Assembly (NCBI RefSeq): GCF_003711805.1
Contig: NZ_QXCP01000002.1
Coordinates: forward strand, 30,376 to 94,375
DNA length: 64,000 nt
Source: Brachybacterium sp. EE-P12
Lineage (GTDB): Bacteria > Actinomycetota > Actinomycetes > Actinomycetales > Dermabacteraceae
Direction: 5' to 3'
The position numbers and the translations under genes were made by a program. The notes under the pieces were generated by a model. The model ran no database searches, was not told the origin of the DNA, and saw only the letters and a list, made by a program, of their open reading frames with translations. Every line of letters starts with the position of its first letter. Position 1 is the first letter of the stretch. Below are positions 33,036 to 41,875 of the stretch, in pieces.

Positions 33036-34108
33036 GCTGCGACGGCCTCCTTCGGTGCGTCGGACGTGACGGGGGCGGTCTTCGCCCTGCGCGCGCGGAA
33101 CAGGTCGCGGACCCGCTGCGACTGCAGCAGGCACAGGGCGATGATCACGATGGCCTTGAACGCCGGCGTGGCCGAGGACGAGATCCCCAGGAACACGACG
33201 GTCTTGTCGAGGGTCGCGATGAGCAGCGCGCCGATCGCCGCGCCGGTGATGTTGAACTTCCCGCCGGCCAGCGAGGTGCCCCCGATGACCACTGCGAGGA
33301 TCGCGTCCATCTCCAGCTGGTAGCCGGTGTTCGAGACGTCCACCGTCATCACGCTCGCCGAGGCGAAGATCCCCGCGACGGCGGCGAGCGCGCCGGAGGC
33401 GATGTACACGGCGAACAGCAGCCCGCGCCGGTTCACCCCGGCCAGGCGCGCCGCCCGGGGATCCATGCCGATCGCCTCGATCATCAGCCCCAGCGCGCTG
33501 CGGCGCACCAGCAGCCCGACAGCGATGACGATGAGGACCGCGAGGAGGAACACCACGGGCAGGCCCAGCACGTAGCCGTTGGCGATCCAGCGGAACGTCT
33601 CGTTGCTCGCCGCCGTGTTCTGCCCGCCGGTGATGACCTTCGCGAGGCCGCGGCCCGCGAGCATCATCACGAGCGTCGAGATGAACGGCTGCAGGCCGAC
33701 GACGGAGATGAGCACGGCGTTGACGGCGCCGAGGACGGCGCCGAGCAGCAGCGCCAGCCCGAGGGCGGCGAGGGCCGCTCCGGCGGAGCCGCCCGCGGAG
33801 GCGAGGAGCTCCATGGAGACCGCCCCGGCGACCGCCATCAGCGAGCCGACGGACAGGTCGATCCCGGCGGTCGCGATGACCAGGCACATCCCCACCGAGA
33901 TCATCGCGATGGGGGCGGCGGCGCGCAGGATGTCGATCACGTTGCCGACCAGGCTGCCGGTGTTCGCGTTGTAGCCGATCGCCAGGTAGGAGGGATCCTT
34001 GAGGCTGTTCACGGCAAGCAGCAGGGCGATCGCGATGAGGCCCCAGAAGTACGGCCGGTGGAGGAGGGTCCTCAGCATCGAGGTGCGGGAGGTGGCGTCG
34101 GTGCTCAT
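33032..34108 (-). CDS. ytfT: Sugar ABC transporter permease (YtfT-like)
   Basis: A 358-residue permease with about nine helices and the family blocks AAPIAMISVGMCLVIATAGI, LQPFISTLVMMLAGRGLAKV, IEAIGMDPRAARLAGVNRRG and YQLEMDAILAVVIGGTSLAG. It is the partner of the YjfF-like permease encoded next. ATG 34108 overlaps the stop of the ATPase gene by four bases. Hydrophobic throughout with a basic C-terminal tail. The pairing and order copy the ytfT-yjfF arrangement. Confidence 0.88.
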   Translation of the reverse strand: MSTDATSRTSMLRTLLHRPYFWGLIAIALLLAVNSLKDPSYLAIGYNANTGSLVGNVIDILRAAAPIAMISVGMCLVIATAGIDLSVGSLMAVAGAVSMELLASAGGSAGAALAALGLALLLGAVLGAVNAVLISVVGLQPFISTLVMMLAGRGLAKVITGGQNTAASNETFRWIANGYVLGLPVVFLLAVLIVIAVGLLVRRSALGLMIEAIGMDPRAARLAGVNRRGLLFAVYIASGALAAVAGIFASASVMTVDVSNTGYQLEMDAILAVVIGGTSLAGGKFNITGAAIGALLIATLDKTVVFLGISSSATPAFKAIVIIALCLLQSQRVRDLFRARRAKTAPVTSDAPKEAVAA

Positions 34109-35673
34109 GAACTGGCTCCTGTTCCTGCGGGCTCGAGGCTGCCGGGGTCCTCCGGAGCGGACTCCTCGGCGATGGTGGCGATGATGGTGTCGCTGGTGAG
34201 GGAGTCGCCGGCGAGGAGCTCGGTGAGCTTGCGACGGTCCTTGAGCACCATCACCCGGTCGCTGAGGCGCACGACCTCGTCGAGCTCGGAGGAGATGAAC
34301 ACGACCGCGACGCCCTCGTCCGCCAGGGCGATGACCTCCTCCATGATCTCGGTCTTGGCCCCGATGTCGATGCCGCGGGTCGGCTCGTCGAGGATCAGCA
34401 CGTCGGGCCGGGTCGCGAGCCAGCGTCCCAGCAGGACCTTCTGCTGGTTGCCGCCGGAGAGATTGCTGATCGGCCGGTCCGGGTCGGCCGGGCGCACGTT
34501 GAGCGCGTTCATGTACTTCTCGACCAGGGCGTTCTTCTCCTGCGCGGGGATCGGGCGGGCCCAGCCGCGCTTCGCCTGGACGGCGAGGATGAGGTTCTCG
34601 CGCACGCTGAGATCCCGGATGATCCCCTCGTCGCGGCGGTTCTCGCTCGCATAGGCGATGCGCGCGGCGAGAGCCTGCGAGGGGGAGGCGATCTGGGCCT
34701 CCGCGTCCTCGAGGCGCACGGTGCCCTCCTCGGGCTTGTCGGCCCCGTAGACGAGACGCGCCAGCTCGGTGCGTCCGCTGCCGAGCAGCCCCGCGATGCC
34801 GAGCACCTCGCCGGCGTGCAGCGTGATGTCCGTGGGTTCGAGGCTGCCCTTGCGCCCCAGGCCCTCTGCGCGGTAGACGGGGGCGCCGCTGCGGTCGACC
34901 TCGCGCCGGCTGCTGGCCCGTTCGAGCGAGTCGAGCGCCTTCATCTCCTTGCCGACCATCGTGGCGATGAGCGTCGCCTGGTCGATGTCGGCGGTCATGA
35001 ACTCGCCCTGGAAGGTGCCGTTGCGCAGCACGGTCATGCGGTCGCTGATCGCGTAGACCTGGTCGAGGAAGTGGGAGACGAACAGGATCGCCACGCCCTC
35101 GTCGCGCAGGGAGCGGATCACCGTGAAGAGGTTCTCCACCTCGTTGGCGTCGAGGCTGGATGTCGGCTCGTCGAGGATCAGCACCGTGGAGTCGGTGACC
35201 GTGGCGCGGCTGATCGCGACCAGCTGCTGCAGCGCGATCGAGAGGGTGGACAGCGGCAGGCGCGGATCCAGCTCGCCCAGCCCCACCTTCTCGAGCACCT
35301 CGGAGGCGCGTCGGTGCGTGTCGCGCCAGTTGATGCCCAGCGGGCCCCGCGTCTCGTGCCCGAGCATCACGTTCTCGCCGATGGAGATGTTCGTGCACAG
35401 GTTCACCTCCTGGTACACGGTCGAGACCCCGGCGGCCTGCGCGTCGGCGGTCCCGCCGAGCCGGCGGGGGGTGCCGTCGATCCTCACCTCGCCCTCGTCG
35501 ATCGTGTAGACCCCGGTGAGCGCCTTGATCAGCGTCGACTTCCCGGCGCCGTTCTCGCCCATGAGGGCGTGGACCTCCCCGGGGAACAGTCGGAAGTCCA
35601 CGCGGTCGAGCGCTTTGACCCCCGGGAAGGAGATCGAGATGCCTTTCATCTCGACAATCGGTGGTGCGGACAT
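34105..35673 (-). CDS. ytfR: Sugar ABC transporter ATP-binding protein (YtfR-like)
   Basis: A 522-residue protein with two fused ABC ATPase domains, as in ribose-type importers. The first has Walker A MGENGAGKST, the loop LSIALQQLVAISRATVTD and Walker B VLILDEPTSSLD. The second has GLLGSGRTELARLVYG, LSGGNQQKVLLGRWLATRP and VLILDEPTRGIDIG. It drives import through the YtfT/YjfF permeases. The start at 35673 (MSAPPIVEMKGISISFPGV) has a weak ribosome site; a second in-frame ATG (MKGISISF) is possible. It lies about 130 bases after the binding-protein gene. Confidence 0.9.
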   Translation of the reverse strand: MSAPPIVEMKGISISFPGVKALDRVDFRLFPGEVHALMGENGAGKSTLIKALTGVYTIDEGEVRIDGTPRRLGGTADAQAAGVSTVYQEVNLCTNISIGENVMLGHETRGPLGINWRDTHRRASEVLEKVGLGELDPRLPLSTLSIALQQLVAISRATVTDSTVLILDEPTSSLDANEVENLFTVIRSLRDEGVAILFVSHFLDQVYAISDRMTVLRNGTFQGEFMTADIDQATLIATMVGKEMKALDSLERASSRREVDRSGAPVYRAEGLGRKGSLEPTDITLHAGEVLGIAGLLGSGRTELARLVYGADKPEEGTVRLEDAEAQIASPSQALAARIAYASENRRDEGIIRDLSVRENLILAVQAKRGWARPIPAQEKNALVEKYMNALNVRPADPDRPISNLSGGNQQKVLLGRWLATRPDVLILDEPTRGIDIGAKTEIMEEVIALADEGVAVVFISSELDEVVRLSDRVMVLKDRRKLTELLAGDSLTSDTIIATIAEESAPEDPGSLEPAGTGASS

Positions 35674-35806
35674 CGAGTGCCACTCCGTTCGGTCTTCGGG
35701 CTGCGGTGCAGGATGCGGTGGTGCGTCGGGGCAGGGTCCGGCCCCGTCGCGGTCCGGGCCGGGGATCGTCTCCCCGGCCCGGACGGTGCCTGGGACGGGC
35801 CGGGTC

Positions 35807-36796
35807 TCAGTACTTCCGGTCGGGCAGCGCCTCGTCGGCCGCCTCGGGGGAGTCGAAGGTGGTGCTCTCGATCTGGATGTAGGGCTCCACCTCGCCGCCC
35901 TCCAGGACGGTGCCCACCGCCTCGAGGGCCTGCTCGCCGAACAGCGGGTTGTACTCGGCGACGAAGGAGAGGGTCCCCTCGGAGAGCGCCTCGAGCGCGG
36001 CCTGGGTGCCGTCGATGGTGGCGATCTTGACGTCCTCGCCCGGGGTGAGGCCGGCCTCCTGGACCGCCTGCGCGGCACCCAGGCCCATCTCGTCGTTCTG
36101 GGCGAAGACGAGCTGGACGTCGTTGCCGTTGGACTTCAGGACCGTCTCGAAGACGCTCTTGGCCTCCTCCGTCGACCAGTTCGCGGTCTGGGAGCCGAGG
36201 TCGGTGAAGGCGGACTCGCCCTCCATCGCCTGGGCCCAGCCCTCGTTGCGCTCGTTGACCACGGAGACGCCCGCGGGGCCCTCGAGCACGAAGTACTTCG
36301 CGCCGTCGGGGAAGGTGGACTTCGCCCACTCCGCCACGGAGGTGGAGACGGCGACGTTGTCCGGGGCCAGGCGGGTGGCGTAGAGCTCGGTGTCGTCCGG
36401 CTCGATGCCGCGGTCGATGAGGATGACGGGGATCTCCGCCTCCTGCGCACGGCCGAGGGACTCCTCCCAGCCCGAGCCCTCGGTGGCCGACAGCAGGATC
36501 AGGTCCACGCCCTCGTCGATGAACGAGGTGAAGGCGTCGATCTGCGACTTCTGGTCGAGATTGGTGGCCGGGGCGTACTTCAGCGTGTAGCCGGCGTCCT
36601 CGGTGAAGGTGTCCTGGATGTTCTGCTCGTTGGCCTGGCGCCAGGCGCCCTCGGGGCCGACGGCGACGAAGCCGATGGTCACCGGGTCGCCGGAGCCGGC
36701 GCCTCCGCCTTCGGCACCGGACGAGCAGGCGGCGAGGGCGGCGGCGACGAGGCCGGCGGCGCTCGCGCCGAGGATCGTGCGACGGGTGGGGTTCAT
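35807..36796 (-). CDS. ytfQ: Sugar-binding lipoprotein of the YtfQ type
   Basis: A 329-residue periplasmic-binding-type lipoprotein. The N-terminus carries a twin-arginine pair (PTRRTILGASAAG) and a lipobox AALAACSS, so it is exported and lipid-anchored. The binding domain begins VTIGFVAVGPEGAWRQANEQ and includes GVDLILLSATEGSGWEESL, IPVILIDRGIEPDD and VQLVFAQNDEMGLGAAQA, as in galactofuranose-binding YtfQ. It captures the sugar for the YtfRT-YjfF importer. A LacI-type operator lies about 104 bases upstream of the start (36900-36915), so sugar-dependent control by the nearby LacI regulator is likely. Confidence 0.9.
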   Translation of the reverse strand: MNPTRRTILGASAAGLVAAALAACSSGAEGGGAGSGDPVTIGFVAVGPEGAWRQANEQNIQDTFTEDAGYTLKYAPATNLDQKSQIDAFTSFIDEGVDLILLSATEGSGWEESLGRAQEAEIPVILIDRGIEPDDTELYATRLAPDNVAVSTSVAEWAKSTFPDGAKYFVLEGPAGVSVVNERNEGWAQAMEGESAFTDLGSQTANWSTEEAKSVFETVLKSNGNDVQLVFAQNDEMGLGAAQAVQEAGLTPGEDVKIATIDGTQAALEALSEGTLSFVAEYNPLFGEQALEAVGTVLEGGEVEPYIQIESTTFDSPEAADEALPDRKY

Positions 36797-36899
36797 GGAT
36801 CTCCTCCTTGAGACGGCGGCGCCAGCTGGACCTCAGCCCGGGACCGCGATGTCGGGCGACTGCGTGCGGGGCGGCGGGCCGCCGCGCCGTGTTCCTAGG

Positions 36900-36915
36900 A
36901 TGTTACCGGGAACAT
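36900..36915. promoter_or_regulatory. LacI-type operator upstream of the furanose ABC operon
   Basis: ATGTTACCGGGAACAT at 36900-36915 is a near-perfect palindrome with the central CG step typical of LacI-family operators. It lies 104 bases before the ytfQ-like start. The same 14-base core occurs in reverse orientation at 39750-39763 upstream of the LacI gene. The adjacent LacI regulator (38546-39568) is the likely binder. Confidence 0.75.
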
Positions 36916-36977
36916 TTCGGGCCGCAAGGGGACCTGTGTCACGAACCGGTCACGGGCTCGGCCCGCCTCCGGAGCCG

Positions 36978-38549
36978 CTAGGGGAGGCCGGTGAGCGGCG
37001 GCAGGTCCTCCTCCTCGGGCGCCGCGATCATCTCGACGATGGTCTCCACGCTGAGGCCCGGACCGTTGCTGACCTCCCCGATCTTCATGCGGTCCTTCAT
37101 CACTACGATCCGGTCGCTCAGCCGCAGCAGCTCATCGAGGTCGGAGGAGATGATCACGACCGCCACCCGGCTCGCGGCCAGCCGTGCGACGAGCGCCTGG
37201 ATCTCCACGCGGGCGCCCATGTCGATGCCCTTGGTCGGCTCGTCCAGGACCATGAGCCGCGGACGGGTGGCCAGCCAGCGCGCCAGCAGCACCTTCTGCT
37301 GATTGCCCCCCGAGAGCCGCTCGACGGGGGTGGCCGGGTCGACGGGGCGGATCCCCAGCTCGTCGATGAAGCCGGCCACGAGCTCGTCGCGCTCGGCGCG
37401 GGACATGGGACGGGCCCAGCCGCGTCGGGACTGCAGGGCGAGGACGATGTTGTCGCGGATGCTCAGACCCGCGACCACGCCCTCGCCGAGCCGGTCCTCG
37501 CTCGCCATCGCGATGTGGTGACGCAGCGCCGCGGCGGGCGAGCGGAGCGAGAGGGCGCGCCCGTCGAGCATCGCGGTGCCGGAATCGGCGGTCGCACCCC
37601 CGGCGAGCAGGCGGGCGAGCTCGGTGCGCCCGGAGCCGCGCAGCCCGGCGATCCCGACCACCTCGCCGCGATGCAGGTCCAGATCCGTGGGGGCCAGCAC
37701 CTCCCGCTGCGCGAGCTGCCGGGCGCGGTAGAAGGGCGGGCCCGCCGGGTCGCTGCGGTGCTCCCGGCGCTGCGAGCCGATCCGGCGCAGCTCGGCGAGG
37801 TCATGGCCGATCATCAGGGAGATCAGCTCGGAGCGCTCGACCTGGTGGGCGGGGAACTCGGCGACCCGGGTGCCCGAGCGCAGCACGGTGAGCCGGTCGC
37901 TGAGCGCGAGGACCTGCTCGAGGAAGTGCGAGGCGAAGACCATCGCCACGCCGCGTTCGCGCAGTCGGCGCAGCACGAGGAACAGCTGCTCGACCTCCGC
38001 CGTGTCCAGGCTGGAGGTCGGCTCGTCCAGCAGCAGCACGCGGGGCTCGTCCGCCATCGCGCGGGCGATGGCCACCAGCTGCGTCGTGGCGGGGGAGAGG
38101 GAGCGCACCCGTCGGCGGGTGTCCATGTCCCCGAGCCCGAGCTCGTCGAGCACCCGGTGCGCCTGCGCGTGCAGCTCTCCCCACCGGATCCCGAATCGTC
38201 CGCGCGGCTCATGGCCCAGCATCACGTTCTCCCCGATGCTCAGGTGCCGTGCCACCGGGACGTCCTGCAGGACGGCCCGGATCCCGGCGGCCTGTGCCTC
38301 GGCCGGGGAGGAGGGGCGCAGCGGTCGGCCATCGAGCCGGATGCTGCCCGAGGTCGGGGAGGTCACCCCTGCCAGCACGTTGATCAGCGTGGACTTGCCG
38401 GCGCCGTTCTCGCCCATCAGCGCGTGGATCTCCCCGGCGCGCACCGTCAGGTCCACCTCGTGCAGGACCTCGACCGGTCCGTGGGCGACGGTGATGGCGG
38501 CCATCTCGACCAGGGGTGCGGCGTCCGGGGCCGCCGGGCGGGTGCTCAT
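36978..38549 (-). CDS. Second sugar ABC ATP-binding protein, without own permease
   Basis: A 523-residue double-ABC ATPase of the ribose/galactofuranose type: first domain MGENGAGKSTLINVLAG, LSPATTQLVAIARAMAD and VLLLDEPTSSLDTAE; second domain GLRGSGRTELARLLAG, LSGGNQQKVLLARWLATRP and LMVLDEPTKGIDMGA. Both nucleotide sites look intact. It is not followed by permease or binding-protein genes, and stands between the LacI gene (four-base overlap with its stop) and the LacI-controlled ytfQRT-yjfF set. It may work with the neighbouring permeases as an alternative ATPase or be left from a duplicated operon. Similarity to the other ATPase is clear but not close to identity. Confidence 0.85.
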   Translation of the reverse strand: MSTRPAAPDAAPLVEMAAITVAHGPVEVLHEVDLTVRAGEIHALMGENGAGKSTLINVLAGVTSPTSGSIRLDGRPLRPSSPAEAQAAGIRAVLQDVPVARHLSIGENVMLGHEPRGRFGIRWGELHAQAHRVLDELGLGDMDTRRRVRSLSPATTQLVAIARAMADEPRVLLLDEPTSSLDTAEVEQLFLVLRRLRERGVAMVFASHFLEQVLALSDRLTVLRSGTRVAEFPAHQVERSELISLMIGHDLAELRRIGSQRREHRSDPAGPPFYRARQLAQREVLAPTDLDLHRGEVVGIAGLRGSGRTELARLLAGGATADSGTAMLDGRALSLRSPAAALRHHIAMASEDRLGEGVVAGLSIRDNIVLALQSRRGWARPMSRAERDELVAGFIDELGIRPVDPATPVERLSGGNQQKVLLARWLATRPRLMVLDEPTKGIDMGARVEIQALVARLAASRVAVVIISSDLDELLRLSDRIVVMKDRMKIGEVSNGPGLSVETIVEMIAAPEEEDLPPLTGLP

Positions 38550-39568
38550 GGCGCCGTCCTCGCCTTCGCCGTCGACAGGCGCACCACCAGCTCCGGCGGG
38601 ATCTTCGTGCGCTGCGGGATCTCGAGGCCCTCGACGGCGGCCAGGAGGACGTCCACCACGGCCGCGCCGAGAGCTTCGAAGGGCTGTCGCACCGTGGTCA
38701 GCGGCGGGATGGAGTGCCGGGAGAAGGGGGCGTCGTCGAAGCCGACGACGCTGAGATCGTCCGGGACCCGCAGGCCGCGGTCGTGGAGCCCGTGCACGAT
38801 GCCGAGGGCCACCTCGTCGTTGGCCGCGACGATCGCCGTGTACTCCGGGACGCGCTCGAGCCCGATGGCGAAGTCGTAGCCGAAGTCCGCCGACCAGTCG
38901 CCGGCGACGATCGGCCGCTCCCGCATCCCCCAGGACTGCGCGCGGGCGCGGAATGCTCGCTCCCGGGCCCGGGCGTCGAGCCAGTCCATCGGGCCGGAGA
39001 CGTACAGGACGTCCCTGTGTCCGAGGGCCGCCAGGTGGTCCACCGCCATGGTCACGCCCAGCTGCTGGTCCACGCAGACCCGCAGCAGCTCCGGCTCGCG
39101 TTCGGGCTTGACCACCAGCACGGGCACGTCGAGGGAGGCCGCGCGCACCGCCGCGACCGAGGCCGAGCGCGGCGTGACCAGGCACAGCGCGTCGATGCCG
39201 AGGGCCAGCAGCTGCTGGAAGGCGCGATCGGGGTCGCCGGTCTCGTCCTCGTCCAGGGCGACCGAGCTCACCGAGTAGCCGCGCCGCCGTGCCGCCCGGT
39301 GGATGGCCCGCAGGGCGCTCGCCGGGCCGAACTCCGCCTCCGTCTCGACCACCGCGCCGATGCGCAGGGTGCGCTGCAGGGCGAGGGCGCGCGCGGCGAT
39401 GTTCCGGTGGTACCCCAGCTGCTCCACGGCGTGGAGCACCTTGTCGCGGGTGCTCTCCTTGATGCTCGGATGCCCGTTGAGCACCCGCGAGACGGTCATG
39501 TGGGAGACGCCCGCGGTCTCTGCGACCTGGCGCATGCTCGGTCGGTCCGAGGCGGACCGTGTGCTCAT
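38546..39568 (-). CDS. LacI-family transcriptional regulator
   Basis: A 340-residue repressor-type protein. The N-terminal helix-turn-helix is SMRQVAETAGVSHMTVSRVL with the hinge HRNIAARALA, followed by a periplasmic-binding-like effector domain (LGIDALCLVTPRSASVAAVR, VDQQLGVTMAVDHLAALGHR, LSVVGFDDAPFSRHSIPPLT). ATG 39568 is chosen as the start; a longer open frame upstream is not LacI-like. Two copies of one operator (36900-36915 and 39749-39764) flank the regulator/ATPase unit, indicating autoregulation and control of the ABC operon and possibly of the rightward GH43 operon. The effector is probably the imported furanose sugar. Confidence 0.9.
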   Translation of the reverse strand: MSTRSASDRPSMRQVAETAGVSHMTVSRVLNGHPSIKESTRDKVLHAVEQLGYHRNIAARALALQRTLRIGAVVETEAEFGPASALRAIHRAARRRGYSVSSVALDEDETGDPDRAFQQLLALGIDALCLVTPRSASVAAVRAASLDVPVLVVKPEREPELLRVCVDQQLGVTMAVDHLAALGHRDVLYVSGPMDWLDARARERAFRARAQSWGMRERPIVAGDWSADFGYDFAIGLERVPEYTAIVAANDEVALGIVHGLHDRGLRVPDDLSVVGFDDAPFSRHSIPPLTTVRQPFEALGAAVVDVLLAAVEGLEIPQRTKIPPELVVRLSTAKARTAP

Positions 39569-39989
39569 GTGCCCTCCGTCGTGGTCGTGGTGCCCGGCCG
39601 TGGTGCGCGGCGCTCGTGCCGAGCACTGCTCATCATGCCGGATCATGCCGGATCGGTCCGCTCCGGCGGCGGTCGGGCCCTGCGCAGCGGACGAGAGCGT
39701 GCCCGTCGCGTCTCCCCGTCGGGCCCCCGAGCATTCTCGACGATCCTCTTGTTCCCGGTAACATTTCACGTTAGGGTCCCGGTGAACGCGTCGGACGGAC
39801 GACGGATGCACAGGGCGAGGACGCTCCCCGGGGGCCATGGACGACATTCCCGGAGCGCGCCCGCCGCGACGTCATCCCCGATCCGACACCACCCTCACGA
39901 GCCGAGCGTGCGGCCCTCCGGCCGTGCGTCCGCGACGTCGCGGCGCCGCCGCGCGGAGAACCGGCCGTCGGCCATGAATGGAGAGCGGA
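39569..39989. other. Divergent control region of the arabinan-type locus
   Basis: About 420 bases between the leftward LacI gene and the rightward surface-protein/GH43 operon. It contains one LacI operator at 39749-39764 and no gene. No clear -35/-10 pair could be assigned, but this space should hold the promoters for both directions. Confidence 0.5.
39749..39764. promoter_or_regulatory. LacI-type operator between lacI gene and GH43 operon
   Basis: The core TGTTCCCGGTAACA at 39750-39763 is the exact reverse complement of the core at 36901-36914. It lies 182 bases upstream of the LacI start and 226 bases upstream of the rightward WxL-like gene, so one protein may control both directions. The site has a T on both outer sides. 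Confidence 0.75.
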
Positions 39990-40637
39990 ATGATCCGGAA
40001 CAGAGCTGTCTCGCGTCTGCGTGCGACCGTCGGAGCGATGGGGGGGCTGCTCCTGCTCGGCGTGGGCGGTGCCGCCCTCGCGGACGACGTGCAGCAGGAC
40101 GGCGTCGATCTCGACGTCACCATCGAGGAGCAGGAGCCCGCGGGCATGCTCTCCCTCTCCGTCGCCGCGGACTCCGAGACGCTCACGGAGGTCGAGGGCG
40201 CCTCGCCCGAGCATCGCGAGTTCGTGGGGGAGCTGCCCGAGGTGACCGTCACCGACACCCGCACCGACGTCCCCGAGGGCGTGTACTGGTATGTCACCGG
40301 ACAGGCCGGCGACTTCACGGGGAGCGAGGGGCAGGAGCCGATCACCCCGGACCACCTCGGCTGGGCCCCGAGCCTGGTCACCGAGGGCGACGGAGAGGTC
40401 GCCCCGGGCGAGGAGGTGCCCACCTCCCTCGACGAGAGCACCAATCCCACCACGCCGAACAACGTCGGCCTGGAGTCTCAGGAGCTGCTGCACATGGCCC
40501 TCGACTCCGCAGAGGCCAGCGCCGCCAACGGTGAGTGGACCGCCACCGCGGATCTCACGCTGAAGACCCCGCTCGACGTCGCCCCCGGGACATACGGCTC
40601 GACGCTCACCCTGTCGCTGTTCGAGGAGTCCTACTGA
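39990..40637 (+). CDS. Secreted WxL-domain-like surface protein
   Basis: A 215-residue exported protein with signal peptide (SRLRATVGAMGGLLLLGVGG, cleaved after AALA). The mature part VYWYVTGQAGDFTGSEGQ, HLGWAPSLV, LHMALDSAEASA and ATADLTLKTPLDVAPGTYGS matches the pattern of WxL-type domains that bind peptidoglycan in low-GC Gram-positives, although the second Trp-x-Leu near the end is replaced (TLSLFEE). ATG 39990 with GGAGAGCGGA upstream is preferred over ATG 39978. It is followed by a DUF916-like membrane protein, the usual WxL partner, and by GH43 enzymes. A cell-surface scaffold role is inferred. Confidence 0.7.
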   Translation: MIRNRAVSRLRATVGAMGGLLLLGVGGAALADDVQQDGVDLDVTIEEQEPAGMLSLSVAADSETLTEVEGASPEHREFVGELPEVTVTDTRTDVPEGVYWYVTGQAGDFTGSEGQEPITPDHLGWAPSLVTEGDGEVAPGEEVPTSLDESTNPTTPNNVGLESQELLHMALDSAEASAANGEWTATADLTLKTPLDVAPGTYGSTLTLSLFEESY

Positions 40638-40646
40638 GCCGCTGAG

Positions 40647-40668
40647 GGGACCGCCCGGGCGCGGTCCC
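40647..40668 (+). terminator. Intra-operon stem-loop after the WxL-like gene
   Basis: GGGACCG at 40647-40653 pairs with CGGTCCC at 40662-40668 around an 8-base loop, nine bases after the stop at 40637. It could partly terminate transcription and lower expression of the downstream DUF916-like gene, or stabilise the upstream transcript. Confidence 0.4.
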
Positions 40669-40723
40669 GGACCCCGCCGGGCGCCGCGCGGCGCACCACA
40701 TCGCAGGAGCTGGAGGGAGAGCT

Positions 40724-41875
40724 GTGCCACCACAGGACATCCAGGCACGTCGGCTGCGGTCATCCTGGCCGGTGCTCCTCGCCGCGTTCACGGCGACGGT
40801 GCTGCTCGGCGCGCTCGGGCCCGCCGCCGGAGCCCTCGCAGCGCCCGTCGCCGGCGAGGCCGAGGGGCCGCAGACCCGTTGGGCGGTGACCCCCGCCGAC
40901 GAGTCCGGCCGCGATCAGCGCTCCTCCCTCCAGCACGCCCTCGACCCCGGCGAGAGCATCACCGAGCACATCGCCGTCCACAACCTCGGCGACCGCGAGG
41001 AGACCTTCCTCCTCACGGCCGCCGACGGCTTCACCACCCCCGCGGGCCGGTTCGACATGCTCGCCGCCGAGGAGGAGTCCACCGACGCGGGCACCTGGAT
41101 CGACATCGTCGACGAGGTCACCGTCGGGGCGGGGGAGAGCGCGGTCGTGCCGCTGACGATCACGGTCCCCGAGCAGGCCGAGCCCGGCGACCACCCGGCC
41201 GGGGTCGCCGCGTCGGTGCTCCGCGGCCGCGATGCCGGCGAGGGCACGAGCCTCGGGGTCGAGAGCAGGGTCGGCGTGAAGGTGACCACGCGCGTGACGG
41301 GGGAGCTCGCCCCCGCCGTCGGCGTCGGCGCGGTCTCCTCCGACTACGAGGGATCGTGGAACCCGCTGCGCCCGGGCCGCGTCACCACCACCTTCGAGGT
41401 GACCAACGAGGGCAACACCCGCCTGAGCCCGGCCGGCGAGGTCGCGGCGGGCACGGGCGAGGCCGTCTTCCCCGCCGAGGGCGAGCAGCTCGGCGAGCTG
41501 CTGCCCGGCGACACCCGCGAGATCACCGTCGTGGTCGACGGGGTCTGGCCCACGTTCCGTCTGCCGGGCCGCCTGCACGTGGACCCCGAGGTCGCCGTGC
41601 TGGATGGCACGACCGCCGAGCTCGAGGCGGTGGACGTGACGTTCGGGACCTGGGCGCCGCCCTGGCCCCAGCTGCTCGTCCTGCTCGCGCTCGCGATGCT
41701 CGCCCTCGCCCTCGTCGGCGGCCGTCTCCGCGGCCGACGCCGCCTCGAGGGCCTGCTCCGGCAGGCGCACGAGGAGGGCCGTCGCTCCGCCGTCGGGAGC
41801 GCGCCGGGTGACTCCCCGGCCGCGCCGCCGACCCGCACCCCGCCCCCCACCGCACACGGACCAGGAAGTCGATGA
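40724..41875 (+). CDS. DUF916-like (WxL-interacting) membrane-anchored protein
   Basis: A 383-residue protein with a GTG start after GGAGGGAGAGCT. Signal peptide, then two Ig-like domains: WAVTPADESGRDQRSSLQHA, PGESITEHIAVHNLGDREET and VVPLTITVPEQAEPGDHPAG in the first, TTTFEVTNEGNTRLSPAGEV in the second. A single membrane helix (PQLLVLLALAMLALALVGG) and a basic, Pro-rich cytoplasmic tail end it. This is the layout of DUF916 (WxL-interacting) proteins, which bind peptidoglycan and hold WxL proteins on the wall. Its stop overlaps the start of the first GH43 gene by four bases, so surface display and arabinan breakdown appear linked. Confidence 0.8.
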   Translation: MPPQDIQARRLRSSWPVLLAAFTATVLLGALGPAAGALAAPVAGEAEGPQTRWAVTPADESGRDQRSSLQHALDPGESITEHIAVHNLGDREETFLLTAADGFTTPAGRFDMLAAEEESTDAGTWIDIVDEVTVGAGESAVVPLTITVPEQAEPGDHPAGVAASVLRGRDAGEGTSLGVESRVGVKVTTRVTGELAPAVGVGAVSSDYEGSWNPLRPGRVTTTFEVTNEGNTRLSPAGEVAAGTGEAVFPAEGEQLGELLPGDTREITVVVDGVWPTFRLPGRLHVDPEVAVLDGTTAELEAVDVTFGTWAPPWPQLLVLLALAMLALALVGGRLRGRRRLEGLLRQAHEEGRRSAVGSAPGDSPAAPPTRTPPPTAHGPGSR

